This document shows, one piece after another, positions 1-8,249 of a DNA stretch of 10,000 nt (positions are counted from its first letter, which is position 1; each line of letters begins with the position of its first letter). This stretch comes from Desulfarculus sp. Lineage in GTDB: Bacteria; Desulfobacterota; Desulfarculia; Desulfarculales; Desulfarculaceae. Made by a program: the position numbers and the translations under genes. Under the pieces are notes generated by a model that was not told the origin of the DNA, ran no database searches, and saw only the letters and a program-made list of their open reading frames with translations. The DNA is taken from positions 1 to 10,000 of the forward strand of contig JAIWNN010000008.1 in the NCBI GenBank assembly GCA_020216805.1, read 5' to 3'.

Positions 1-280
1 CCTGCTCTGGGACCAGAAACCAGCCCAGCTCATCGACCTGTCGGTCAAGGGCCTGCGCTGCATCTGGAGCCCGGACGCTCCCACCCCGAACCCAGGAGAG
101 GCCCTGGAGCTGGTGCTGGTGATCCACGACGAAAATTTCAGGGTGAAGGGCCGGGTGGCCGGCGTTCGTCGAGATGGAGAGAGGAGGGAGGTGGCGATGG
201 AACTAGGCATTCTGCCCCTGGACGCCTGGACCTCCCTGCAGGAGCTGATCCAGACCTTGGAGCCCCAGGGAGAGGAATAA
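1..280 (+). CDS. PilZ-domain protein, C-terminal fragment (5' end outside window)
   Basis: The open frame enters from the left edge (first full codon at position 2) and ends at TAA 278-280, giving 92 residues with no stop. Near its start it carries DLSVKG (fragment residues 12-17), which fits the D/N-x-S-x-x-G signature of PilZ domains, the beta-barrel that binds cyclic di-GMP. After it come alternating beta-type segments (LELVLVIHD, FRVKGRVAGVRR, VAMELGIL), as expected for the rest of a PilZ barrel, and then a short helical tail. PilZ proteins usually act as c-di-GMP effectors in motility, adhesion or polysaccharide control. The RxxxR half of the binding site would lie upstream of the window, so nucleotide binding cannot be judged. 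The stop lies 5 bases before the next ATG, so the two genes are very probably co-transcribed. Family call fairly sure, specific role unknown. Confidence 0.7.
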   Translation, partial: LLWDQKPAQLIDLSVKGLRCIWSPDAPTPNPGEALELVLVIHDENFRVKGRVAGVRRDGERREVAMELGILPLDAWTSLQELIQTLEPQGEE

Positions 281-285
281 AGACC

Positions 286-591
286 ATGGATTTGCGGCAA
301 CCGGCGGTGGACAGCAAGAACTATGTGTGGGTGATCGTGGAGCTGCGGGGGACGTCCGAGAACTTCCTGGGCCTCGAGGATCGCCAGGGGCGGACCTTCG
401 TGCCGGTGACCGCCGACAAGGATGCGGCCCTGATGCTGCTGGGCAAGCTGCCAGCGGCCGGCGACGGGGTCCAGCGCCAGGTGGAGGCCATCCATCGCCA
501 GCGCCTGGGGGCCATCGCCACCGAGCAAGGTTTCGCGGTGGACCTGGTGGATGCCCAGGGCCGGGTGTTGGAGCGCCTGGCCCCGGCCTGA
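286..591 (+). CDS. Small conserved-looking protein of unknown function (101 aa)
   Basis: I do not recognise a named family. The ATG at 286 is preceded by AGAGGA (271-276) nine bases upstream and follows the PilZ stop by only 5 bases, so translation is probably coupled. The product is soluble, with no signal peptide, membrane span or cysteine. The N-terminal half reads as beta strands (YVWVIVELRG, NFLGLEDRQGRTFVPVT). A central helix (ADKDAALMLLGKL) follows, then a second helix and a closing strand-turn-strand (GFAVDLVDAQGRVLERL). The opening YVWVIVE together with the closing aromatic/GRVLE stretch resembles small uncharacterised proteins I associate with sulfate- and metal-reducing proteobacteria, but that is memory and not a search. 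Wobble positions are G/C-rich as in its neighbours, which supports real coding. A role linked to the PilZ protein is only a guess from position. Confidence 0.75.
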   Translation: MDLRQPAVDSKNYVWVIVELRGTSENFLGLEDRQGRTFVPVTADKDAALMLLGKLPAAGDGVQRQVEAIHRQRLGAIATEQGFAVDLVDAQGRVLERLAPA

Positions 592-604
592 GTCGGCCAG
601 GGGT

Positions 605-639
605 GGAGCGCATCCCGCCAGCGCGGGTCTCGGCGCTCC
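605..639. terminator. Two-tier hairpin between convergent genes
   Basis: The outer arms GGAGCGC (605-611) and GCGCTCC (633-639) pair perfectly over 7 bp. Inside them CCCGC (614-618) pairs with GCGGG (623-627) around a 4-base loop. The structure sits in the 55-base gap between the stop of the small gene at 591 and the stop of murJ at 647-649, where a shared bidirectional terminator would be expected. There is no T-run on either side, so it is not a classical intrinsic terminator. It may work with Rho or mark mRNA 3' ends. Confidence 0.4.
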
Positions 640-646
640 CCGCTCC

Positions 647-2221
647 TCAGCGCCGACGCAGAACCTGCATCAGCTCGCCCAACTCCCGCAGCCGGAGCAG
701 CCAGGCCAGGGCCAGGTAACCCGCCAATCCCACCCCCAGGCCCACCAAGGGGCGGACCAAACCCCGCCCCCAGCCGCCGGCCTGGTCCCAATCCGGCAGA
801 TAGACCACCGCCCAGACCAGGGCCGCCATGCCGGCCGCGGCCAGGGCGATGCGCAGGCCGCTGGCCAGCACTTCCCGTCCGCCCAGGCGGCCCAGACGCC
901 ACCGCAGCAGCCAGAGCAGCAGCCCCAGATTCACCGCGCTGGTGATGGAGGTGGCCAAGGCCAGCCCCACGTGGGCCAAAGGCCCCATCAGGGCCAGGCT
1001 GACGCCAAGGTTGACCAACAGGCAGACCGCGCCCACCTTCATGGGGGTGCGGGTGTCCTTGAGGGCGTAGAAGGCCGGCAGCACCGCCCGCAGGGCGGCG
1101 AAGGCCCACAAGCCCACGCCATAGCCCATCACCGCCGCGGCGGTGGCCTGGGCGTCGGCCAGGCCGAACCGGCCCCGGGTGAACAGGAGCAGCACCAGGG
1201 GCTGGGCCAGCACCAGCAGGCCGGCCATGGCCGGCAGGTTGATGAACAGGGTCAGGCGCAGGCCGTGGGCCATGGTCCGCTTCAGGGCCTCTTGGTCCCC
1301 GTCCGCGGCCTGGCGCGAGAGGCTGGGCAGCACCGCGGTGGAGATGGCGATGGCGAAGATGCCCAGGGGGAACTCGATCAGTCGGTCGGCGTAGTAGAGA
1401 TAGGAGATGCTGCCCGGCGCGAGATATGACGACAGGATGGTGTTGATGAAGACCGTGAGCTGGTAGATGGCCGCGCCAAAGGCCGCCGGTCCCATCAGCC
1501 GCAACACCCGGCGCAAGGCCGGGTTTCTCCAATCCCAGGCCGGGGTCAGGCCCACCCCCCTGGCCTTGAGGAACGGGGCCTGCATCAGCGCCTGGCAGGT
1601 TCCGCCCAGGATCACCCCCAGGGCCAGGCCCAGCACCGGCGGGTCCACCCGGGGGCTGAGCCAGACCGCGCCGAAGATCAGGCAGAGGTTCAGGAGCACC
1701 GGCGAGACGGCCGGGGCGAAGAAATGGTCCAGGGAGTTGAGCACCCCCGAGGCCAGGGCGGTGAGGCTGACCAGGAAGATGTAGGGGAAGCACCAGCGGG
1801 TGAGGTTCACCGCCAGGGCGAAGGTCTCGTCGCCGGGGGTGAAGCCCGGCGCGATGAACCGCACCACCTGGGGGCTGAAGGCGATGCCCAGGGCGCAGAC
1901 CGCCAGCAGGGTCAGGCCCAGCAGGCCGAAGGTGGACCGGGCCAACAGCACCGCCTCCGCCTTGCCCTTTTTGGCCAGGACCTCGGTGAAGACCGGGATG
2001 AAGGCGATGGTCAGCGCGCCCTCGGCCAGCAGCCGGCGCAGCAGGTTGGGGATGCGGAAGGCCACGAAGAAGGCGTCGGCCGCCGGACCGGCACCGAAGC
2101 AATAGGCCACCACCAGATCGCGCACGAACCCCGCCACCCGGCTGGCCAGGGTGGCCAGGCCCACCACCCCCGCCGCGCGGACCACCTTATGCTGCTCCTG
2201 CGCCTGCCCCGCTGCCGCCAC
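647..2221 (-). CDS. murJ: Lipid II flippase MurJ (MviN family)
   Basis: MurJ moves the peptidoglycan precursor lipid II across the inner membrane. With the GTG start at 2219-2221 the product is 524 residues, close to the usual 510-530, and is hydrophobic with about 14 predicted helices. Family landmarks are present: SRVAGFVRD near residues 27-35, ADAFFVAFRIPNLLRRL at about 48-64 with the conserved Asp and paired Arg, LAEGALTIAFIPVF just after, and ADRLIEFPLG from about residue 278, matching the central-cavity arginine region. The frame is open up to 2347, but that extension is Gly/Pro-rich, does not look like MurJ and runs through the rpsT promoter. A second GTG at 2183-2185 (512 aa) has AGGAG nine bases upstream and is a real alternative. 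I prefer 2221 because KVVRAAGVVG, just around the shorter start, looks like family sequence. Only a weak minus-strand -10-like TATTAA (2289-2294) was seen as promoter. Confidence 0.95.
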   Translation of the reverse strand: MAAAGQAQEQHKVVRAAGVVGLATLASRVAGFVRDLVVAYCFGAGPAADAFFVAFRIPNLLRRLLAEGALTIAFIPVFTEVLAKKGKAEAVLLARSTFGLLGLTLLAVCALGIAFSPQVVRFIAPGFTPGDETFALAVNLTRWCFPYIFLVSLTALASGVLNSLDHFFAPAVSPVLLNLCLIFGAVWLSPRVDPPVLGLALGVILGGTCQALMQAPFLKARGVGLTPAWDWRNPALRRVLRLMGPAAFGAAIYQLTVFINTILSSYLAPGSISYLYYADRLIEFPLGIFAIAISTAVLPSLSRQAADGDQEALKRTMAHGLRLTLFINLPAMAGLLVLAQPLVLLLFTRGRFGLADAQATAAAVMGYGVGLWAFAALRAVLPAFYALKDTRTPMKVGAVCLLVNLGVSLALMGPLAHVGLALATSITSAVNLGLLLWLLRWRLGRLGGREVLASGLRIALAAAGMAALVWAVVYLPDWDQAGGWGRGLVRPLVGLGVGLAGYLALAWLLRLRELGELMQVLRRR

Positions 2222-2266
2222 TTTCGCCCCATCCGCCCAATCTGGCGCTTGGACGCCGCCCCCCCC

Positions 2267-2295
2267 TTGACAGGCGGGGCGATGCCCGTTAATAG
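2267..2295 (+). promoter_or_regulatory. Predicted sigma70-type promoter of rpsT
   Basis: A perfect -35 box TTGACA (2267-2272) is followed after exactly 17 bases by TAATAG (2290-2295; 3 of 6 matches including the first T and A). Transcription would start near 2302 and give a leader of about 80 bases before the GTG of rpsT. The leader can form a stem CGACC (2316-2320) with GGTCG (2335-2339). Predicted by eye, not measured. Confidence 0.6.
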
Positions 2296-2296
2296 T

Positions 2297-2310
2297 TGGG
2301 TCTTGACCCA
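2297..2310. promoter_or_regulatory. 14-bp palindrome over the rpsT start site, possible operator
   Basis: TGGGTC (2297-2302) and GACCCA (2305-2310) are perfect inverted repeats separated by TT. With only 2 bases between the arms this cannot fold as an RNA hairpin without breaking pairs, so a protein-binding DNA site is the likelier reading. It begins one base after the rpsT -10 box and covers the predicted start. It also lies just upstream of a -10-like TATTAA on the minus strand facing murJ, so a bound protein could affect both genes. No regulator is identifiable in the window. Confidence 0.35.
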
Positions 2311-2367
2311 CGCCGCGACCGGATGGGACGCCGGGGTCGACTCTCACGCAAGCTTAGCCATGTTACC

Positions 2368-2373
2368 GGAGGT
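2368..2373 (+). promoter_or_regulatory. Shine-Dalgarno site fixing the GTG start of rpsT
   Basis: GGAGGT lies 8 bases upstream of the GTG at 2382-2384. It is the strongest ribosome site seen in the window and confirms that translation begins at the non-ATG codon, because no ATG lies in frame at a suitable distance. Confidence 0.8.
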
Positions 2374-2381
2374 ATTGCAAC

Positions 2382-2648
2382 GTGGCCAACCACGCTTCCG
2401 CCCTCAAGCGGGCCCGTCAGGCTGAAAAGCGCCGCATGATCAACCGCGCCACCCGCACCCGGGTGCGCAACGCCGTCAAGAGCGTGCGCCAGGCCCTGGA
2501 GAGCAAGGACGCCCAGCAGGCCCAGGAGGCCCTGAAGCAGGCCGTCAGCATCATCGACAAGGCGGCCGGCAAGGGCGTCCTGCACAGCCGTACCGCCTCC
2601 CGCTACGTGGCCCGCCTTTCCAGCCAGGTCCACGGGCTGGGCGCCTAG
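2382..2648 (+). CDS. rpsT: 30S ribosomal protein S20
   Basis: S20 is a primary-binding protein of the small subunit that contacts 16S rRNA near the base of the 30S body. The 88-residue product has the usual length and composition: it is helical, very basic and lacks cysteine. The N-terminal signature MANHASALKRARQAEKRR is present, as is the C-terminal GVLHSRTASRYVARL matching the family's G-x-x-H-x-x-T-A-x-R pattern. Translation starts at GTG 2382 with GGAGGT eight bases upstream. In E. coli rpsT also uses a weak non-AUG start (UUG), tied to autogenous control of S20; here GTG could play a similar part, which is inference. The gene has its own promoter and an intrinsic terminator just after the stop, so it looks monocistronic. 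It diverges from murJ and converges on holA. Confidence 0.98.
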   Translation: MANHASALKRARQAEKRRMINRATRTRVRNAVKSVRQALESKDAQQAQEALKQAVSIIDKAAGKGVLHSRTASRYVARLSSQVHGLGA

Positions 2649-2661
2649 ACCTTCCGCGCTC

Positions 2662-2695
2662 CGCCCCGGTCCCCCGGGGACCGACGCGGCGTTTT
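2662..2695 (+). terminator. Intrinsic terminator of rpsT
   Basis: CGGTCCC (2667-2673) and GGGACCG (2677-2683) form a perfect 7-bp stem with a 3-base loop. Outer CGCC (2662-2665) can add pairing with GGCG (2688-2691). TTTT (2692-2695) follows directly. It begins 13 bases after the rpsT stop. The short T-run makes it moderate in strength on paper. Confidence 0.6.
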
Positions 2696-2716
2696 CCCGT
2701 TAGCGGGGATTGATCA

Positions 2717-2744
2717 GCCCCCCGGGCCGACGAGGCCGGGGGGC
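2717..2744. terminator. Second strong hairpin in the rpsT-holA convergent gap
   Basis: GCCCCCCGG-G-CC (2717-2728) pairs with GGCCGGGGGGC (2734-2744) with a single bulged G and a 5-base loop, an 11-bp nearly all G-C stem. On the plus strand it is followed by a weakly T-rich stretch (GTTTGT, 2752-2757). It may back up rpsT termination or block transcription arriving from holA on the minus strand. Confidence 0.45.
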
Positions 2745-2758
2745 GGTCTGCGTTTGTC

Positions 2759-2775
2759 GGGCGGGAATCCCGCCC
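2759..2775. terminator. Third hairpin, just beyond the 3' end of holA
   Basis: GGGCGGG (2759-2765) and CCCGCCC (2769-2775) form a perfect 7-bp stem around AAT. It lies 25 bases past the holA stop on the minus strand and would be the first structure met by the leuS-lptE-holA transcript. There is no T-run after it on either strand, so a Rho-assisted or 3'-end-stabilising role is as likely as intrinsic termination. Confidence 0.4.
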
Positions 2776-2800
2776 AGGAGCGCCGGCGGTCGGGCCGGGC

Positions 2801-3829
2801 TCAGCCTCCCGCCGCGCAGAGGTCCATCACCAGCCGCTCCATGATCACCCGGTCCGCGCCGGGCGAGGACTTCAAGGCCAGGTCAGTCTCCAGGATGCGT
2901 TCAAGCCGCGCGCCCAGGCGGGCGGCGTCCTCGCGCTGGGCGCGCTCGGCCAGGCTGCGGGTGGCGTTGGGCGGCAGACGCAAGGCCGACTGCACCTCGC
3001 CCGGGCCCCCTCCCCGGTCCAGCACCGCCCGCGCCTCCAGCAACTGGCGGAAAAGCCGGGTGACCATGGCCAGCACCCGCACCGCCGGCTCGCCCAGGCT
3101 GTCCAGTTGGTGATAGGCGGTCAGGGCCCGGTCCAAACGGCCCTGGGCCAAGGCGTCGGTGAAGTCGAAGATGGAGTAGAGCCGGCCTCGCCCGGTCACC
3201 GCCGCCAGGTCCTGGGGCGTGATCTGTTTGCGTTCGCCCACGTAGAGCGAGAGCTTCTCCAGCTCCGAATCCAAGGCCCCCAGCCCCAGGCCGGTCAGCT
3301 CGGCCAAGGAGTCGGCCACCGCCGGGGCCAGGGTCTTGCCCCTCAAGGCCGCCCGTCCCTTGAGCCAACCCACCACCTCCCGGGGCCACATCTTTTTGAA
3401 CAAGTGCAGCTTGCCGTGCTGCGAGAGCGCCTTGGCGAACTTGGTGCGGCTGTCCAGCTTGGCCCCGGCCAGGACCAGGGTGGTGCTGGGGACCGGATCG
3501 GCCAGGTAGGGCAGGAAATCGTTCAGGCGCTCGGCCTTGTACTGCTCGACCTCCTGGAGGACGATCAGGCGGCGGCTGCCCAGAAACGGCAGGGTGCGGG
3601 CGCTCTCCAGCACCCGGGCCGGGGTGGTCTCCGAGGCGTAGAGGCGCTCGACGTTGAGCGATGGGTTCTGGGCGAAGGCCGGCGAGGCCAGGAAGTCATG
3701 GAGGGCCAGACCCAGGAGGAAGTCCTCCTCGCCGAAAAGGCCGTAGAGCGGCCCGGGCTGGCCGGCGGCCACCTCGGGCCAGGCCGGCGCGCCCGCAACC
3801 GCCGCCGGGGCCGCGCCCCTGCCCGCCAT
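2801..3829 (-). CDS. holA: DNA polymerase III subunit delta
   Basis: HolA is the delta subunit of the clamp loader; it opens the beta sliding clamp so that it can be placed on primed DNA. The product is 342 residues, against 343 in E. coli. LYGLFGEEDFLLGLALHDFL (about residues 28-47) is the typical opening of the AAA+-like fold, without a working Walker A motif, as known for this subunit. LVLAGAKLDSRTKFAKAL lies in the middle. The C-terminal collar region is marked by SIFDFTDALAQGRLDRAL and the following VRVLAMVTRLFRQLLEAR. The first 25 or so residues (Ala/Gly/Pro-rich) form a short unconserved-looking extension. The ATG at 3827-3829 has GGGAGG seven bases upstream, supporting this start. It begins 18 bases after the lptE stop and is the last gene of the leuS-lptE-holA unit. 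Confidence 0.95.
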   Translation of the reverse strand: MAGRGAAPAAVAGAPAWPEVAAGQPGPLYGLFGEEDFLLGLALHDFLASPAFAQNPSLNVERLYASETTPARVLESARTLPFLGSRRLIVLQEVEQYKAERLNDFLPYLADPVPSTTLVLAGAKLDSRTKFAKALSQHGKLHLFKKMWPREVVGWLKGRAALRGKTLAPAVADSLAELTGLGLGALDSELEKLSLYVGERKQITPQDLAAVTGRGRLYSIFDFTDALAQGRLDRALTAYHQLDSLGEPAVRVLAMVTRLFRQLLEARAVLDRGGGPGEVQSALRLPPNATRSLAERAQREDAARLGARLERILETDLALKSSPGADRVIMERLVMDLCAAGG

Positions 3830-3847
3830 GCCCGCGCCTCCCAGGGT

Positions 3848-4363
3848 CTAGAAGTTCTCGAAGACCCGGTCGTGCAGGGTTTCGGCCAGGTCCTTGGCCA
3901 CCTGGTTCACCGCGTTCTGCTTGTTCAGATCGGTGGCCTGGATGGAGCCGGCGATGTTGTAGGTGCCGTTCTTCTCCAGGGCCCGGTCCTCCCAGAGCAC
4001 CTTGCCGTCCGAGCGCCGGGTGAGGGTGGCGCTGACCACGATGGTCAGACGGCGCTGGCTGCTGGCCTGGCTGCGGGTCAGGGCCACGTCCTCGGACTTG
4101 ACCTCCTTGATGATGCCCTTGAGCACCGCGTCGGCCTGCCCCTCGCTGACCACGCGCAGCATCTGGCTACGGGTGAACTGGAAAATGGTCTCGTCGGTGA
4201 AGGCGCGCTCGATGCGCAGCTCGCCGGTGTGGTTCTCGAACACCGGGATGGCCACCGTGCGCACGTCGGTGGGCAGGTTGTTCTGCTTGCCGCGGAAGTT
4301 GTAGCCGCAGCCGGCCAGGATCGCCACGCACAGGATCAGGCCCAAGGCCAACGTCTTTTTCAT
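3848..4363 (-). CDS. lptE: LPS-assembly lipoprotein LptE
   Basis: LptE is the outer-membrane lipoprotein that plugs the LptD barrel and helps insert lipopolysaccharide into the outer leaflet. With ATG 4361-4363 the product is 171 residues. It has a lipoprotein signal: MKK, a hydrophobic core, and lipobox LAGC with the lipidated cysteine at residue 19. Gly follows the Cys, so there is no inner-membrane retention Asp at that position. The mature start CGYNFRG and the block VRTVAIPVFENHTGELRIE are family signatures, followed by ADAVLKGIIKEV and the basic ALTRSQASSQRRL. Two in-frame GTG codons (4369, 4366) precede the ATG; GAAGGG lies 5 bases from GTG 4369 and 11 from the ATG, so a start two residues earlier is possible. 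The position between leuS and holA matches the known proteobacterial order and strengthens the call. Confidence 0.93.
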   Translation of the reverse strand: MKKTLALGLILCVAILAGCGYNFRGKQNNLPTDVRTVAIPVFENHTGELRIERAFTDETIFQFTRSQMLRVVSEGQADAVLKGIIKEVKSEDVALTRSQASSQRRLTIVVSATLTRRSDGKVLWEDRALEKNGTYNIAGSIQATDLNKQNAVNQVAKDLAETLHDRVFENF

Positions 4364-4426
4364 CACCACCCGCGCCCTTCCCTTCTGGGATCGCCCGCGC
4401 TCCGGGGCCGTTCGCCCCCGCCCGGG

Positions 4427-6931
<2,505 letters not shown>

Positions 6932-6990
6932 GTTACCGCGCGCTTAAGATAGATAAGCCCCGCGCTGGGGCGTGGTCGGGCCTCTCCCCC

Positions 6991-7006
6991 GGGGCTCCGG
7001 GGCTCC
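6991..7006. repeat. Tandem 8-bp repeat in the leuS leader
   Basis: GGGGCTCC occurs twice back to back (6991-6998 and 6999-7006), immediately after CTCCCCC (6984-6990). The CCCCC run can pair with either GGGG, giving alternative short stems in the predicted leuS 5' leader. It is short and could be chance in DNA this rich in G and C. Confidence 0.4.
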
Positions 7007-7014
7007 GTGGACCG

Positions 7015-7043
7015 TTTTTATCACAGCGTCAAGGGCTTGTAAA
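7015..7043 (-). promoter_or_regulatory. Predicted sigma70-type promoter of the leuS-lptE-holA operon
   Basis: Read on the minus strand, TTTACA (7043-7038; 5 of 6) is followed after exactly 17 bases by TAAAAA (7020-7015; 4 of 6). Transcription would start near 7008, leaving a leader of about 76 bases. The leader begins with a tandem 8-base repeat (GGGGCTCC twice on the plus strand, 6991-7006) next to CCCCC, which can form a G-C hairpin. No T-box pattern was seen. Confidence 0.5.
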
Positions 7044-7135
7044 CCGCCGCCACCGCGCCTGGTCGGACGGGGACCGCCACCGTTGCGCCGGCCGGGAACG
7101 CGCGACAGGCCCCGCGGGGTCCAACCAGGGCCCCC

Positions 7136-7164
7136 TTGACTGAGCCGGCTTCATGGTCCAGCAT
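7136..7164 (+). promoter_or_regulatory. Weak candidate promoter of the amidohydrolase gene
   Basis: TTGACT (7136-7141; 5 of 6) is followed after 17 bases by CAGCAT (7159-7164; 3 of 6, keeping A2 and T6). The spacing is ideal but the -10 is poor. It lies 28 bases before the start codon. The rest of the divergent gap (7044-7135) shows nothing beyond a G-C palindrome CCCCGCGGGG at 7110-7119. Confidence 0.3.
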
Positions 7165-7191
7165 GCCCCCAGGTCCAGCGGGGGATAAGCG

Positions 7192-8049
7192 ATGCTCATC
7201 GACTGCCACACCCACGCCTTCCAGGCCGACGACCTGACGGTGCTGCGGGAGCGTTTGACCTTTCTGGACGACCACTTGCCGGCCGACAGCCCCCACAAGT
7301 GGCAGCTGCACGGCCCCGGGAGCCTGGAGGGGCTGACCCAGTCCATGGAGTCCTGCGGGGCCGACCGCTGGGTGCTGTTGCCGGTGGCGGGCAAGAAGGA
7401 CCGCGCCGCCGACCTCAATCGTTGGGCGGCGGCCGCCGCCGCGGCCGAGCCCCGCCTGATCCCCTTCGCCATGCTCCACCCCCTGGGGCCGGTGGCCGAA
7501 GACCTGCGCCTGGTCCAGGAGCTGGGGCTCAAGGGCGTGAAGCTCCACCCCTTCATCCAACGCTTCGCCCTGGACCACCCGTTGACCATGGACCTGCTGG
7601 CCAGCCTGGAGGGGACCAACCTGCCGGTGCTGGTGGACACCCTCTACGTGGCCGGACTGGTGGAGGCCAAGCCCCATCTGGGCTGGGTGGTGGAGATGTT
7701 CAACTTCGGCGGCTGCGAGCCGGTCCAGATCGCCCGGGCGGCGGTGGCCCATCCGGGGCTGCGCTTCATCGCCGCCCACGGCGGCAGCCTCTACGGCTGG
7801 GACCATCTGGAGCCCCTCTACGACCTGGACAACGTCTACTTCGACATCGCCTACCTGATGGGCCTCATCGCCACCGACCGTCTGATGGCGATCATCCGCC
7901 GCAAGGGCCCGGAGCGAATGCTCTACGGCAGCGATTGCCCCTGGCGCGACGCGCATGCCTTCCGCGCCTGGTTCGAGGACCTGCCCCTGTCCCGCTGGGA
8001 GCGCGAGCAGATCGCCGCCGGCACCATCTCCGGGTTGCTCGACCTCTAA
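7192..8049 (+). CDS. Metal-dependent amidohydrolase (Amidohydrolase_2-type TIM barrel), substrate unknown
   Basis: The 285-residue product has the ordered metal-site motifs of the amidohydrolase superfamily. IDCHTH gives the HxH pair (H6, H8) on strand 1. GVKLHPF follows (K117, H119), then AAHGG (H196), and finally YGSDCPW (D248), the catalytic Asp. This order and the lack of a signal peptide fit a cytoplasmic Amidohydrolase_2 hydrolase or decarboxylase-like enzyme. The substrate cannot be read from the sequence. The family's usual C-terminal Asn-containing motif (I-x-x-x-N-x-x-x-L) appears as GTISGLLDL, without the Asn. The start is ATG 7192 with GCGGGGGAT seven bases or so upstream. It stands alone on the plus strand between divergent leuS and hisS, which has its own promoter, so the neighbours say little about its role. 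Confidence 0.88.
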   Translation: MLIDCHTHAFQADDLTVLRERLTFLDDHLPADSPHKWQLHGPGSLEGLTQSMESCGADRWVLLPVAGKKDRAADLNRWAAAAAAAEPRLIPFAMLHPLGPVAEDLRLVQELGLKGVKLHPFIQRFALDHPLTMDLLASLEGTNLPVLVDTLYVAGLVEAKPHLGWVVEMFNFGGCEPVQIARAAVAHPGLRFIAAHGGSLYGWDHLEPLYDLDNVYFDIAYLMGLIATDRLMAIIRRKGPERMLYGSDCPWRDAHAFRAWFEDLPLSRWEREQIAAGTISGLLDL

Positions 8050-8050
8050 G

Positions 8051-8110
8051 CAGCCCCTCCCTGGCCCGGACCGATCGTCCTTGCCCCTCCCCCACCGCGA
8101 CCTCCGCCGA
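8051..8110 (+). terminator. C-rich, G-poor stretch after the amidohydrolase gene, possible Rho site
   Basis: By hand count these 60 bases hold 34 C and 12 G, against near-equal C and G in the coding DNA around. Unstructured C-over-G RNA just past a stop codon is the known signature of Rho-utilisation sites. No intrinsic terminator is present in the 200-base gap 8050-8249; only a weak stem GGAC/GTCC (8068-8080) lies inside. Suggestive only. Confidence 0.25.
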
Positions 8111-8187
8111 ACAGCGACGATGGCGCCCCCATGAGCCAGCCCATCTGAGTCAGCCATCCACCCGGCCGCCGAGCCCCAAACCCCAGC

Positions 8188-8216
8188 TTGACGCTCCCCG
8201 GCCGGTGAAGTATAAA
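8188..8216 (+). promoter_or_regulatory. Strong predicted sigma70-type promoter of hisS
   Basis: TTGACG (8188-8193; 5 of 6) and TATAAA (8211-8216; 5 of 6) are separated by exactly 17 bases, the best promoter in the window. The start would fall near 8223, leaving a leader of about 27 bases with the ribosome site GGAG just before GTG 8250. It also shows that in-frame upstream codons belong to non-coding DNA. Confidence 0.75.
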
Positions 8217-8249
8217 TGCTGGATTGCTTTGGCTGGATTGGAGAAGGGC

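Noticed and set aside
551..1429. 292-codon plus-strand frame opposite murJ
   Set aside because: Gln/Gly/Ala-rich shadow of murJ on the opposite strand.
321..2102. 593-codon minus-strand frame overlapping murJ and the small gene
   Set aside because: Reads murJ one base out of frame; the product is Gly/Pro/Arg/Ala-rich without membrane segments.
2222..2347. Longer murJ start at 2347
   Set aside because: The extra 42 residues are Gly/Pro/Gln-rich, unlike MurJ, and would be encoded by the rpsT promoter and palindrome on the other strand.
6932..7014. T-box or other tRNA-sensing leader before leuS
   Set aside because: The predicted leader is too short and no T-box sequence or specifier stem-loop could be recognised.
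7110..7119. Palindrome CCCCGCGGGG upstream of the amidohydrolase gene
   Set aside because: A 10-base all-G/C palindrome is expected by chance in this composition and is not tied to any promoter box.
7021..8157. 378-codon minus-strand frame opposite the amidohydrolase
   Set aside because: The plus-strand frame has an ordered metal site, a ribosome site and family fit; the antisense product has none.
7299..8249. N-terminal extension of the hisS frame to about 736 residues
   Set aside because: The extension is the amidohydrolase gene read in the wrong frame plus the hisS promoter. The family N-terminus and a good ribosome site are at GTG 8250.
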